Shown one piece after another: positions 26,996 to 35,049 of a stretch of DNA of 64,000 nt. The stretch comes from Microbacterium sp. (lineage in GTDB: Bacteria; Actinomycetota; Actinomycetes; Actinomycetales; Microbacteriaceae): positions 1-64,000 of the forward strand of contig NZ_JAPSHY010000018.1 in NCBI RefSeq assembly GCF_031179285.1, given 5' to 3'. The notes below the pieces were generated by a model. The model had not been told where the DNA came from and searched no databases. It worked only from the letters and a program-made list of their open reading frames with translations. The position numbers and the translations under genes are program-made. Positions within the stretch are counted from its first letter, which is position 1, and the number at the start of each line of letters is the position of its first letter.

Positions 26996-27595
26996 TCACC
27001 CCCAGGCGGTGTCGCGGTCCAGCTCGCGTGCTCCCCGGCCGTCCAGCGCCAGGGTGAGCGCTGCGGCAGCCTCGAGTTCTTCGGCGAGATCGACCGCGCG
27101 CGTCAGATCGGGACCGCAGACGAGGCTTCCGTGGTGCGCGAGCAGCAGGCACGCCGACGTCGCGGCCGCCGTGCCCACCCCTTCAGCCAGCCCGTCGGAG
27201 CCGGGCGGCGCATAACCGACGAGGCCCACCCGGCCGAGCATCCGGATGCGGTAGGGCGTGTAGGCAGGCAGCGGATCCGCGCCGGGGGCATGCGGCAGGC
27301 ACGAGACGGCGGTCGCTGCGGGCGAGTGGAGATGGATCACCGCTCCGGCGTCGGGCCTCGCTCGATACGCGGCGAGGTGCATCGCCCACTCCTTCGTCGG
27401 TGGCGGGCCGGCGACGAGCGCGCCGTCGAGGGTGAGCTCGGTGATGTCGTCGACCGCGACCCGACGAAGCGCGGTGCCGGTCGGCGTGATCAGGATGCGG
27501 TCGCCTTCACGAGCGCTGGCGTTGCCCGAGCTGCCGGGTGAGAGCCCTGCCGCGGCGAGCGCGTGGCACGCGTCGACCAGCCGCTGCGCTGTCAT
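26996..27595 (-). CDS. Class II aldolase/OtnC-like decarboxylase
   Basis: A 199-residue zinc-dependent aldolase-fold protein (AraD/FucA family). Seen are 'SPGSSGNASAREGDRILITPTG' (phosphate loop), the acidic 'PTKEWAMHLAAY' segment, 'AVIHLHSPAATAVSCL' (HxH metal ligands) and a C-terminal 'CLLLAHHGSLVCG' with the third His. Start ATG 27595 overlaps the kinase stop as ATGA. Next to an OtnK-type kinase the expected reaction is decarboxylation of 3-oxo-tetronate 4-phosphate to dihydroxyacetone phosphate. A fuculose- or ribulose-phosphate aldolase is the alternative. Confidence 0.85.
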   Translation of the reverse strand: MTAQRLVDACHALAAAGLSPGSSGNASAREGDRILITPTGTALRRVAVDDITELTLDGALVAGPPPTKEWAMHLAAYRARPDAGAVIHLHSPAATAVSCLPHAPGADPLPAYTPYRIRMLGRVGLVGYAPPGSDGLAEGVGTAAATSACLLLAHHGSLVCGPDLTRAVDLAEELEAAAALTLALDGRGARELDRDTAWG

Positions 27596-28854
27596 GGGGT
27601 CTCCTCCCAGGCCTCGCCGAACAGTGCTTCTCCGCCGAAGTTCCCGGACTTCAGGCAGAGGTCGAGGTCGCGCCCCGCCTCGTCGGTCGCCGTCATCCAC
27701 GCGACACCCGGTGCCACCACCCGCCGCACCCGCAGCGCGCTCATGCCGAGCGCTGCTGTCACCGCACCTGACGTCTCGCCCCCGGCGACGAGGATCCGAC
27801 GGACGCCATGACCGCGCACCGCCTCCATCGCGATCCGCGCGAGCGCCTCTTCCACGAGGGCGGCCGCACGGGCGCGGCCCCATCGCTCCTGTGCCCTGGC
27901 CACCTCTGCGGGCTCCGCGGTGGCGGTGATGAGCGGGATGCCTCGGCCCGCCTCGGTCTCGATGAATCCGAGCGCGCTGGCGATCACGCCCTCGAAGTCG
28001 CCCGCCAGCTCGTCGACGCGGATCGTGCGCACCGGGCCGCGGTGGGCGGCCACCTGCGCCCTGGTCCGCTCGGACCCGCTGCCCGAGAGAACGAGTCCTC
28101 GCCCGGACGGCGGCGGCGCGACGACATGCTCGCGACCACCGGCCAGCCGGCGCGCAAGGGCGACGGAGAGACCCGCGGCGCCGCCGAGCAGCACATCGTC
28201 CTCGTCCAAGAGCGCCGTCGCTGCGGCATCCAGATCCGCGTCCTCGATCGCATCCAGCAGCACATGACGCACGTGCGTCGCGCGCAGTTCACTGACGCGC
28301 GAGCGGATGGCTGCGGCGCCGGCGTGGACGACCTCGATCGGCACGGATCCGACGCCTCGCGGCGTCTGCCGCGCGAGCACGCGTACCAGGTCGGGGTCGC
28401 GCATCGGGGTCAGCGGGTGCATCGCGAGCGATGACTCCGACAGCAGCCGGTCACCCACGAACAGATGTCCGCGGTGCATCGTGCGCCCCACCGCGGGTGT
28501 CGCCGGTGTGCCGACCGAGATCGTCGCCGACGCGAGCTGATCGAGCAGCGCGTCGGCGACCGGGCCGATGTTGCCGGCATCCGTCGAGTCGAACGTCGAA
28601 CAGTACTTCTGATACAGCCGCCGAGCGCCGGCATCGCGCAACGCCCTGGCGGCGGCGACGCTCTCCACGACGGCATCCGCGACCGGGGCCGTGCGCGACT
28701 TGAGCGCCACGATCACGCAGGAGGCAACGAGCTGCTCGCCGGTTCTCGGCGCACCGAGGCGCACCTCGACATCCAGACCCGCTGCACTCACACCGGCGGC
28801 GACATCGCACGCGCCCGTGATGTCGTCGGCGATGACACCGAGCTCGATCGTCAT
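27592..28854 (-). CDS. Four-carbon acid-sugar kinase (OtnK-like, DUF1537 family)
   Basis: A 420-residue kinase with the two-domain DUF1537 layout. The N-terminal substrate domain shows 'IELGVIADDITGACDVAAGVSAAG' and 'LYQKYCSTFDST', with 'GNIGPVADAL'. The C-terminal nucleotide domain shows 'LVLSGSGSERTRAQVAAH' and 'GVRRILVAGGETSGAVTAALG', ending 'CLKSGNFGGEALF'. Members phosphorylate 3- or 4-carbon acid sugars such as 3-oxo-tetronate or threonate. It overlaps the DeoR-type regulator gene upstream and the aldolase gene downstream by 4 bases each: an operon regulator-kinase-aldolase. Confidence 0.9.
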   Translation of the reverse strand: MTIELGVIADDITGACDVAAGVSAAGLDVEVRLGAPRTGEQLVASCVIVALKSRTAPVADAVVESVAAARALRDAGARRLYQKYCSTFDSTDAGNIGPVADALLDQLASATISVGTPATPAVGRTMHRGHLFVGDRLLSESSLAMHPLTPMRDPDLVRVLARQTPRGVGSVPIEVVHAGAAAIRSRVSELRATHVRHVLLDAIEDADLDAAATALLDEDDVLLGGAAGLSVALARRLAGGREHVVAPPPSGRGLVLSGSGSERTRAQVAAHRGPVRTIRVDELAGDFEGVIASALGFIETEAGRGIPLITATAEPAEVARAQERWGRARAAALVEEALARIAMEAVRGHGVRRILVAGGETSGAVTAALGMSALRVRRVVAPGVAWMTATDEAGRDLDLCLKSGNFGGEALFGEAWEETP

Positions 28855-29603
28855 CGCGCGATCCTGACCTCGACGCCGGCGTCCTCGAAGGGCACCAGGA
28901 CGCCCCGATCCGCACGACGGTCGGTGATGAGGATGTCGATGATGTCGAGTGCGGCGATGCGCACCGGAGCGGTCAGCCGGAGTTTCTCCGCACCGGCGAG
29001 CAGCACCACCCGTGACGACTGCCGCGCGATGATCCGCTTGATCGCGGCGTCGAGTGCGTTGGTGCCCCAGAGACCGTCACCGCCGACGGCGGTGGCCGAG
29101 AGGAAGGCCATGTCGAACCGCATCCCGCGCAGCGTCTCCTCGGTGAGGGGGCCGGCGAAGCTGCGGGTGTCGGGCTGATAGTGGCCGCCCGCGGCGATGA
29201 GCCCCGGCGACCCCGTCCGCGTCACGGCCTCGATCACCGGAAGCGAGTGCGTCACCACCGTCCGCGCCGAGAGCAGCGGCACGAGAGCGGCGACGGTGGT
29301 TCCGGCGTCCAGGGCGACGGTGTCCGCCCCCCCCGCCTCCTCCGCGGCGAGCTGGGCGATGGCCCGCTTCTGCCTCGAGCCGATGGCGTCGCGCCCCTCG
29401 AACGGCACCCCGGCGCTCGGCACCGTGGCACCTCCGGCGACGCGGCGGGCCAGGCCCTGCTCCTCGAGCATCCGGAGATCGCGGCGCACCGTCATCTCCG
29501 AGACACCGAGAAGCCGGGCAGCGTCGGCGGATGACAGATAGCCGTCATTGGAGATCTGCCGCTCCAGGTGCGCGCGGCGCTCCGGCGCGTTCGTGTATCG
29601 CAT
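28851..29603 (-). CDS. DeoR-family transcriptional regulator
   Basis: A 250-residue repressor. Its winged helix is 'RRAHLERQISNDGYLSSADAARLLGVSEMTVRRDLRMLEEQGLARRVAGGA', followed by a sugar-phosphate isomerase-like sensor domain ('DTVALDAGTTVAALVPLL', 'GGHYQPDTRSFAGPLTEETLRGMRFDMAFLSA'). Start ATG 29603 with GGAAGG upstream. It is the first gene of the OtnK operon and divergent from the FGGY kinase operon. The 80-bp region between contains an inverted repeat and GATAAT on the minus strand, so it probably controls both. Confidence 0.92.
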   Translation of the reverse strand: MRYTNAPERRAHLERQISNDGYLSSADAARLLGVSEMTVRRDLRMLEEQGLARRVAGGATVPSAGVPFEGRDAIGSRQKRAIAQLAAEEAGGADTVALDAGTTVAALVPLLSARTVVTHSLPVIEAVTRTGSPGLIAAGGHYQPDTRSFAGPLTEETLRGMRFDMAFLSATAVGGDGLWGTNALDAAIKRIIARQSSRVVLLAGAEKLRLTAPVRIAALDIIDILITDRRADRGVLVPFEDAGVEVRIAR

Positions 29604-29645
29604 CGGCGTCCTTCCGTCTCTGTTGATTATCGGACATGTTTGCAA

Positions 29646-29667
29646 TTTGTGTTCAAAATGTCACAAA
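29646..29667. promoter_or_regulatory. Inverted repeat, candidate DeoR operator
   Basis: TTTGTG and CACAAA, perfectly inverted around 10 bases in an AT-rich stretch between the divergent DeoR and FGGY kinase genes. On the minus strand a TTGAAC/GATAAT pair with a long (19-base) spacer lies across it. Confidence 0.5.
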
Positions 29668-29684
29668 CTGTGCAGGTGACCCTG

Positions 29685-31076
29685 ATGCTCGGTGTCGACA
29701 TCGGCAGCACGACGACGAAGGCCGCCCTCGTCGCCGTGCGCGACGCCGTGTCCGTCCTCCGCGTCGCACGGCGACCCACGCCCGCAGACGTGCCGGCGCT
29801 GCTCGACACGGTCGCCGCTCTCGTGCGCGAAAGCACCGCCGACGCGGTCGAGCCGATCGCCGCCATCGGCATCGCCTCGATGGCGGAGAGCGGTGCAGCG
29901 CTGGGGGCCGACGGCGCGCCCCTGACCGACCTGCTGCGCTGGGACCGCCCCGTCGATCCGGCGCACCTCGACGCACTCCTCGACGCACACCCGTCGCTGC
30001 CGGCATCCACGGGAGTCCCGGCGACGACCAAACCCGCGGCCGTCGCGCTCACGGCGCTGCGGGCCGAGAACCCCGGGGCGTTCGCCGGCATGCGGCACTG
30101 GGCCGGCGTCGCCGACCTCGTCGCCCACGCCCTCACCGGCGAGCGCGCCACCGACCACACTCTCGCCGCCCGCACGATGCTCGCCGGCCGCGACGGTGCA
30201 TCGTGGGATGCGGACCTCGCCCGCTCCCTCGGGATCGACCTAGCCGTGCTCCCGCCGCTGCGCGCACCGGGAGAGCCGGTGGGCACCACCCGCGCCGGCG
30301 CGTTCGGGATGGATGCCGGCATCCCGGTGTTCGTCGCCGGCCACGATCACGCCGTCGGGGCCTGGGCCGTGGGTGCCCGGCATCCGGGAGATGCCGCCGA
30401 CTCGCTCGGCACCGCCGAGGCGATCGTGCGCATCACCGGCACCGTCGATGTCGCGCGTGCCGTGGCAGACGGCTTCTCGGTGGGGCGGACCGTCGACGGA
30501 TCGGCGCGGACGATCCTGGGAGGCAGTCGCGCTTGCGGCGCGATGCTCTCGTGGTGGGAGGCCGAACATCCCGGTGACCGCGCGATCGAGCGTCTCGCGG
30601 CGATGCCGGCCGATCGCTGGATCTCCAGTCCTCTCGTGGTGCTCCCCTACCCCGCGGGTCGGCAGTGTCCGCGCCCCGACGCCGGAGCGCGCGTTCACCT
30701 GAACGGGACGGCCGATGACGCAGACACGCGCGCCCGCGCCGTGCTGCAGTCCCTCGTCGCGCACGCCCGGTGGATGCGCGAGAGCGCCGACACCCTCGCG
30801 GGCGCACCGTCGACGCACCTGACCGTGCTCGGCTCGCTCGCCGAGCGCATCCCCTCATGGGCGCCGCTGATCGCCGCATCCGGCGTCTCGGCCTCCCTGT
30901 GCTCGATCTCCGAACCGGTCGCCGCAGGGGCCGCCCTGCTCGCCGGCGTGCGCGCGGAAGTGATACCCGCCGACATAGTCCTCCCGCGCGCCGCGGTGAC
31001 GCCTGCAGGCGATGCGGGATTCGAAGACATCCATCGGCGGTTCCTCGCGGCCGTCTCAGCTGAAGGAGAACAATGA
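29685..31076 (+). CDS. FGGY-family carbohydrate kinase
   Basis: A 463-residue kinase. The ATP-grasping start 'LMLGVDIGSTTTKAALV' and later 'AGHDHAVGAWAVGARHPGDAADSLGTAEAI' (FGGY C-domain entry) and 'THLTVLGSLAERIPSWAPLIAASG' are diagnostic. Start taken at ATG 29685, with AGGTGA 6 bases before; an ATG at 29658 is possible. Substrate is open: xylulose, another ketose or a polyol. Its stop overlaps the downstream aldolase by ATGA, so its product is probably a ketose phosphate cleaved by that aldolase. Confidence 0.88.
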   Translation: MLGVDIGSTTTKAALVAVRDAVSVLRVARRPTPADVPALLDTVAALVRESTADAVEPIAAIGIASMAESGAALGADGAPLTDLLRWDRPVDPAHLDALLDAHPSLPASTGVPATTKPAAVALTALRAENPGAFAGMRHWAGVADLVAHALTGERATDHTLAARTMLAGRDGASWDADLARSLGIDLAVLPPLRAPGEPVGTTRAGAFGMDAGIPVFVAGHDHAVGAWAVGARHPGDAADSLGTAEAIVRITGTVDVARAVADGFSVGRTVDGSARTILGGSRACGAMLSWWEAEHPGDRAIERLAAMPADRWISSPLVVLPYPAGRQCPRPDAGARVHLNGTADDADTRARAVLQSLVAHARWMRESADTLAGAPSTHLTVLGSLAERIPSWAPLIAASGVSASLCSISEPVAAGAALLAGVRAEVIPADIVLPRAAVTPAGDAGFEDIHRRFLAAVSAEGEQ

Positions 31077-31969
31077 CAACGCTCGACGCCATCGCACGCC
31101 CCTCCGGAGCCTTCGCCATGGTCGCCATGGATCAGCGGGAGAGCCTGCGGCACATGTTCGACCTCGCCGGTCGCGGACGCCCGGCCGACGATGTGCTCAT
31201 CGACTTCAAGGTCGCCGTCGCCGAGGTGCTCGGGCCGTACGCGTCCGGCTTCCTGGCGGATCGTCAGTTCGGCTTCGACGCGGTGCGCGCAGCGGTGCCG
31301 GCGGGCACGGGGGTGATCCTCGCCGTCGATGCGCTCGATCAGGCAGACGGCGGCCCCGTCGAAGACACCTCGCTCGACGAGGCGGCGGTCGATGCCATTC
31401 CCGACGGCGTCGAAGCGCTGAAGCTGCTGCTCATCTGGCGACGCGATGAGCGGCGCGACGCGCGAGTGGCGCTCGCCGAGCGGTTCATCGCCGTGGCGCG
31501 CGAGAAGGGCGTGCTCTCGGTGCTGGAGCCGGTGGTGAAGGCGGCCCCCGGCGAGGCGGATTTCGACGCGGATGCCGCGATCCGCGAGGCGGCACGGGAG
31601 CTCTCGGCGCTCGGGCCCGACCTCTACAAGGCGCAGGTGCCGATGGCCGGATCCGGCACGGAGTCCGAGCAGCGCGAGGCGAGCGCGGCGCTGAACTCCT
31701 GTATGACGGGACCCTGGGTGGTGCTCTCGCAGGGAGTGGAGCGGGAACACTTCGCCGACGCGGTGCGTGCGGCGTGCCAGGAGGGCGCGAGCGGTTTCCT
31801 CGCCGGCCGGGCCCTCTGGAGCGACGTCGTCGGCACCGACGACGTCCGGGCAGAGCTGCGATCGCGGTCGGTCGGGCGCCTCGAGGCGCTCGCCGAGGTG
31901 GTCGACCGGCACGCACGGCCCTGGCGGGACTGGAGTGGCTCCGCGAGCGCCGCCGGAGTGTCGGCGTGA
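31073..31969 (+). CDS. Class I aldolase, LacD/YihT-like
   Basis: A 298-residue TIM-barrel aldolase. The start 'SGAFAMVAMDQRESLRHMFD', 'LIDFKVAVAEVLGPYASGFLADRQFGF', 'VEALKLLLIWRRDE', the Schiff-base lysine in PDLYKAQVP (Lys186) and 'ASGFLAGRALWSDVVG' follow E. coli YihT (6-deoxy-6-sulfofructose-1-phosphate aldolase) more closely than the longer tagatose-bisphosphate aldolases. The family cleaves ketose 1-phosphates to dihydroxyacetone phosphate and an aldehyde. No sulfoquinovosidase or PfkB-type kinase is present, so a sulfosugar substrate is not shown. It is translationally coupled to the FGGY kinase and to the next gene (GTGA). Confidence 0.87.
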   Translation: MTTLDAIARPSGAFAMVAMDQRESLRHMFDLAGRGRPADDVLIDFKVAVAEVLGPYASGFLADRQFGFDAVRAAVPAGTGVILAVDALDQADGGPVEDTSLDEAAVDAIPDGVEALKLLLIWRRDERRDARVALAERFIAVAREKGVLSVLEPVVKAAPGEADFDADAAIREAARELSALGPDLYKAQVPMAGSGTESEQREASAALNSCMTGPWVVLSQGVEREHFADAVRAACQEGASGFLAGRALWSDVVGTDDVRAELRSRSVGRLEALAEVVDRHARPWRDWSGSASAAGVSA

Positions 31970-32610
31970 CCGTGCGGGTGGGAGTGCTGCACACCGTACC
32001 GGCACTGGTTCCGGTGTTCCAGGAGCTGCTGCTGCAGCGTCGCGACGACCTCGACGTCGTGCACACGGCGGATGCCTCACTGCTGTCGAGCGTGATCGCG
32101 AACGGCGTGACGGATGCCGTGCGAGCGCTGCTGCGCGGACACCTGCGGGCGTTCCGTAACGCCGGTGCCGAGGCGGTGCTCGTGACCTGCTCGTCGATCG
32201 GCGAGGCGGCGGTCGAGGCGGCATCCGTGGTGGGGGTTCGGCTCTCTCGGGTCGATGCTCCGATGGCCGCCGAAGCTGTGGCTCGCGCCAGGGCGGGGAG
32301 CGGCCGCATCCTGGTGCTGGCAACGCTCGAGGCGACCCTCGGCCCGACGGCCCGTCTGGTCGAAAGTGCCGCGGGGCAGGAAGGGGTGGACGTCACCTCG
32401 ACCGTCGTGGCGGGTGCCGCGGCCGCCCGCACCGCCGGCGACCTCGACCGTCACGACGCCCTCGTGGCACAAGCCGTCCGCAGCGCGGGAGACGTCGACG
32501 TGATCGTCCTCGCCCAGGCCTCCATGGCGACGGGCGCCGGTGACGACGCGCGGGTGCTGACGTCGCCGGCATCCGGTGTCGACGGATTCATCGCCGGCCT
32601 TCGCGACTAG
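31966..32610 (+). CDS. Asp/Glu/hydantoin racemase-like protein
   Basis: A 214-residue protein of the aspartate/glutamate racemase superfamily: 'RVGVLHTVPALVPVFQELL' start, first active-site loop 'VLVTCSSIGEAA' with Cys, and a second half 'GRILVLATLEATLGPTARLVE'. In the position of the second catalytic cysteine it reads 'IVLAQASMATGA', so that Cys is absent. A two-base racemase is therefore unlikely; a decarboxylase- or isomerase-like role is possible. GTG start overlaps the aldolase stop, last gene of the kinase-aldolase operon. Confidence 0.78.
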   Translation: MTVRVGVLHTVPALVPVFQELLLQRRDDLDVVHTADASLLSSVIANGVTDAVRALLRGHLRAFRNAGAEAVLVTCSSIGEAAVEAASVVGVRLSRVDAPMAAEAVARARAGSGRILVLATLEATLGPTARLVESAAGQEGVDVTSTVVAGAAAARTAGDLDRHDALVAQAVRSAGDVDVIVLAQASMATGAGDDARVLTSPASGVDGFIAGLRD

Positions 32611-32672
32611 CACATTCGAGGCCACAGCGCTTCCCCCTGGAGGCGCCGCGCGTGGGCTGACAGCGTGTCGGT

Positions 32673-33989
32673 ATGCAGACACGACCGACCGGGATGACGG
32701 CCCTCCTGCGCGATGACTCGATCGCGATCCTCACTCGCGGCTACGACTTCGGTGCGCACATCTGGCGACGTGCGCAGCAGGGAGCACGAGCGGTTCCGAT
32801 GCGGTTGCTCGGCCGCGATGCTCTCCTCGTCCGCGGCGCCGAAGGGGTCGCGCTGTTCTACGACGAGAACCGGGTCAGACGTCACGGGGCGATGCCGGCG
32901 ATCGTGCAGGAGACGCTGTTCGGTCACGGCTCGGTGCACAGCCTCGACGGCGACGATCACCGTCACCGCAAGGCGACGTTCGTCGATGTGGCGTACGAGG
33001 ACGCGCAGGTCGAGCGCCTCACCCCCCACCTCGAGCGCGAATGGCAGGCCGAACTCGACGAATGGGCGGATGGCACGAGCGCGCGTACCGCGTATGAGGC
33101 GGGGGTCGGCGCACTCGGGCGCGCGATCATGCGGTGGGCCGGGCTTCCCGGCACCGCTGCGGCGAAGACACGCTGGGCGGCCCGGCTCGCGCAGATCGTC
33201 GACGGATTCGGCGTGCCCTACTCGCCGGAGTTCGTGCTCGCCGCGATGAACCGCGCGTGGTCGGACCGGCATGCCGAGCGCCTCGTCGAGGCGGTGCGCG
33301 CGGGCGACCTCGAAGCCGTCGAAGGCACGGCGCTTCACGAGTGGGCGTGGCACCGCGACCCCGACGGTGCGCTGCTGCCACCGCGGCTGGCCGGGATCGA
33401 ACTGCAGAACAGCATGCGCCCCATGATCGCCGTGGCGCGGTTCGTGGCCTTCGCGGCGAAGCAGCTGCACGAGCACCCGGAGTGGCGGGAGCGGATCGCG
33501 GCGGAGACCGCCGCACGCGGCACCCTCGTCAGCGGTCCTCTGGCGACCGCCTTCGCTCAGGAGGTCCGGCGCACCTCTCCGTTCGTGCCGATGCTCCCCG
33601 GCTGGGCGATCTCCGACATCGAACTCGACGGCGAGCGACTGCCCGCGGGCGGGCGTCTCGTGCTCGACATCCTCGGCACCGATACGGATGCTCGTTCCTG
33701 GCGGCATCCGCAGTCATTCGACCCCGAACGCTTCGTCGGCGTCGACGACTATGAGGCCATCGAGGTCTTCATCCCCCACGGCGGTGCCGACGTCGCCACC
33801 GGGCACCGCTGCCCCGGCGAGAAGCTGGCGATCGCCGGTCTTGCCGCCGGCATCGCCGCCATGAGCGACCCGCGCGTGACCGTCACCCATGCCGGCCTCG
33901 AGGTGAATCGTCGACGGCTTCCCACCATGCCGCGATCCGGCGGGCGTGTGCGAGCAGCGGGCGGAGCGTCCCGGTGCCCCTTCCACTGA
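32673..33989 (+). CDS. CYP152-type cytochrome P450 (fatty-acid peroxygenase)
   Basis: A 438-residue P450 without a membrane anchor. CYP152 landmarks: 'ETLFGHGSVHSLDGDDHRHRK', the Arg-Pro pair in the I helix (QNSMRP, Arg249-Pro250) that holds the fatty-acid carboxylate in place of the usual acid/alcohol pair, and the heme loop 'FIPHGGADVATGHRCPGEKLA' with Cys380. Members use H2O2 to hydroxylate or decarboxylate fatty acids without a reductase. No redox partner is encoded nearby, consistent with that. The next two genes on the same strand may be co-transcribed. Confidence 0.9.
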   Translation: MQTRPTGMTALLRDDSIAILTRGYDFGAHIWRRAQQGARAVPMRLLGRDALLVRGAEGVALFYDENRVRRHGAMPAIVQETLFGHGSVHSLDGDDHRHRKATFVDVAYEDAQVERLTPHLEREWQAELDEWADGTSARTAYEAGVGALGRAIMRWAGLPGTAAAKTRWAARLAQIVDGFGVPYSPEFVLAAMNRAWSDRHAERLVEAVRAGDLEAVEGTALHEWAWHRDPDGALLPPRLAGIELQNSMRPMIAVARFVAFAAKQLHEHPEWRERIAAETAARGTLVSGPLATAFAQEVRRTSPFVPMLPGWAISDIELDGERLPAGGRLVLDILGTDTDARSWRHPQSFDPERFVGVDDYEAIEVFIPHGGADVATGHRCPGEKLAIAGLAAGIAAMSDPRVTVTHAGLEVNRRRLPTMPRSGGRVRAAGGASRCPFH

Positions 33990-34003
33990 GGCAGGAGCAC
34001 GGC

Positions 34004-34726
34004 ATGATCCGACGCTTCGTCGACGGTGCGGCGGCCATCGCCGGCGTGCTGCTGCGAGCCGTGTTCGCCGCGATCGCGGTCGTCCGTCGGCCCCGTCCGA
34101 TCCATCCGCGTGGAATCCTCCTCGAGGGCTCGCTGGAGTGGACGGGTTCGGATGCCGCGTCCGGCATCCGCTGGATCGATGAGGTTCCGGAGGCCCCCGT
34201 TCCCGTGACGGCGCGCGTCTCCCGTTCCGTCGGGCTTCCGGGGTGGTCGCCGGACGTCATCGGCCTCGCCATCCGCGTCCCGACGGCGGAGGGATGGGCA
34301 GACGTCGAGTTCGCGTCGACGGGCTCCGGGGTGCCGGGGCGCTTCATCCTCATGCCGCGCGTCGCGGCCACCCGCGGGTTCTTCGGCACGCTGCTGCCGT
34401 ACCGTTCCTCCCGTGGACCGGTGCTGCTCGGCGCTCGCGGCGAGAGGGGTGCGCGGCGCCCCGCCGATCTTCCCGGCCTCGCCCGTTCCCTGCGCACGAC
34501 GCCGTGGCGGGTGCAGTTCGTCTTCGCGGGTCCCACCGGGACTTGGCATCCGTTCGCCGAGGCCAGCCTTCGCACCGCGGCGGAGCAGGACGACGCGCAC
34601 CTGCGCTTCGACGCCGTCCGCCGACTGCTGCCGGGGGCCGGCACCTACCGCTGGGTCCGGCTCGCTCGACAGCCGTCGTACCGACACGTCCAGCCCGACG
34701 AACGGCCCGGTAGGGTGCCGGAATGA
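34004..34726 (+). CDS. Conserved protein of unknown function beside CYP152
   Basis: A 240-residue protein. One hydrophobic N-terminal segment (about 8-27, 'GAAAIAGVLLRAVFAAIAVV') is followed by RRPRP, suggesting membrane attachment or a signal anchor. The rest is a mixed alpha/beta domain: 'GIRWIDEVPEAPVPVTARVSRSVGLPGW', 'VIGLAIRVPTAEGWADVEFAS', and a C-terminal 'TGTWHPFAEASL'. The 'GLAIRVP...GWADVEF' segment faintly recalls catalases, which would suit a peroxide-using neighbour, but no heme ligand is identifiable. AGGAG 7 bases before the ATG. Overlaps the next gene by ATGA. Confidence 0.72.
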   Translation: MIRRFVDGAAAIAGVLLRAVFAAIAVVRRPRPIHPRGILLEGSLEWTGSDAASGIRWIDEVPEAPVPVTARVSRSVGLPGWSPDVIGLAIRVPTAEGWADVEFASTGSGVPGRFILMPRVAATRGFFGTLLPYRSSRGPVLLGARGERGARRPADLPGLARSLRTTPWRVQFVFAGPTGTWHPFAEASLRTAAEQDDAHLRFDAVRRLLPGAGTYRWVRLARQPSYRHVQPDERPGRVPE

Positions 34727-35049
34727 TCACCTGCGTCGTGACCTACACGATCGATCCGAGCCGGATCGATGCCTTCGAGGAGTTCGCCCGGGCGTGGATG
34801 GCCCTCGTCGACCGGCACGGCGGCACCCACCATGGGTACTTCCTGCCGTCGGAGGGCGCGAGTGATCAGGCGCTCGCGCTGTTCTCCTTCCCGTCGCTCG
34901 CCGACTACGAGACCTACCGACAGCGGTTCGGCGTCGACCCGGAGTTCATCGCTGCCGACCGCATCCGCGATTCCAGCGGCTGTGTCCTGCGCTATGAGCG
35001 CACGTTCATGCGGCCGTTGCTGCCTGGCGTGAACCCACTCCCCGACTGA
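34723..35049 (+). CDS. NIPSNAP family protein
   Basis: A 108-residue ferredoxin-like protein: 'CVVTYTIDPSRIDAFEEFARAWMALVDRHGG', 'GYFLPSEG', 'ALFSFPSLADYETYRQRF'. The family binds small hydrophobic or thiol substrates in some cases but has no fixed activity. It overlaps the upstream gene by 4 bases and, tail to tail, the last 44 bp of the CPBP gene on the other strand. Confidence 0.85.
   Translation: MITCVVTYTIDPSRIDAFEEFARAWMALVDRHGGTHHGYFLPSEGASDQALALFSFPSLADYETYRQRFGVDPEFIAADRIRDSSGCVLRYERTFMRPLLPGVNPLPD

Noticed and set aside
26996..27883. Longer 295-residue aldolase start at 27883
   Set aside because: The first 96 residues are an antisense-like Arg/Gly run inside the kinase gene; ATG 27595 overlaps the kinase stop as ATGA and begins the family sequence.
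29636..30577. 313-codon frame overlapping the FGGY kinase
   Set aside because: Arg-rich +1-type shadow; the kinase motifs are all in the other frame.
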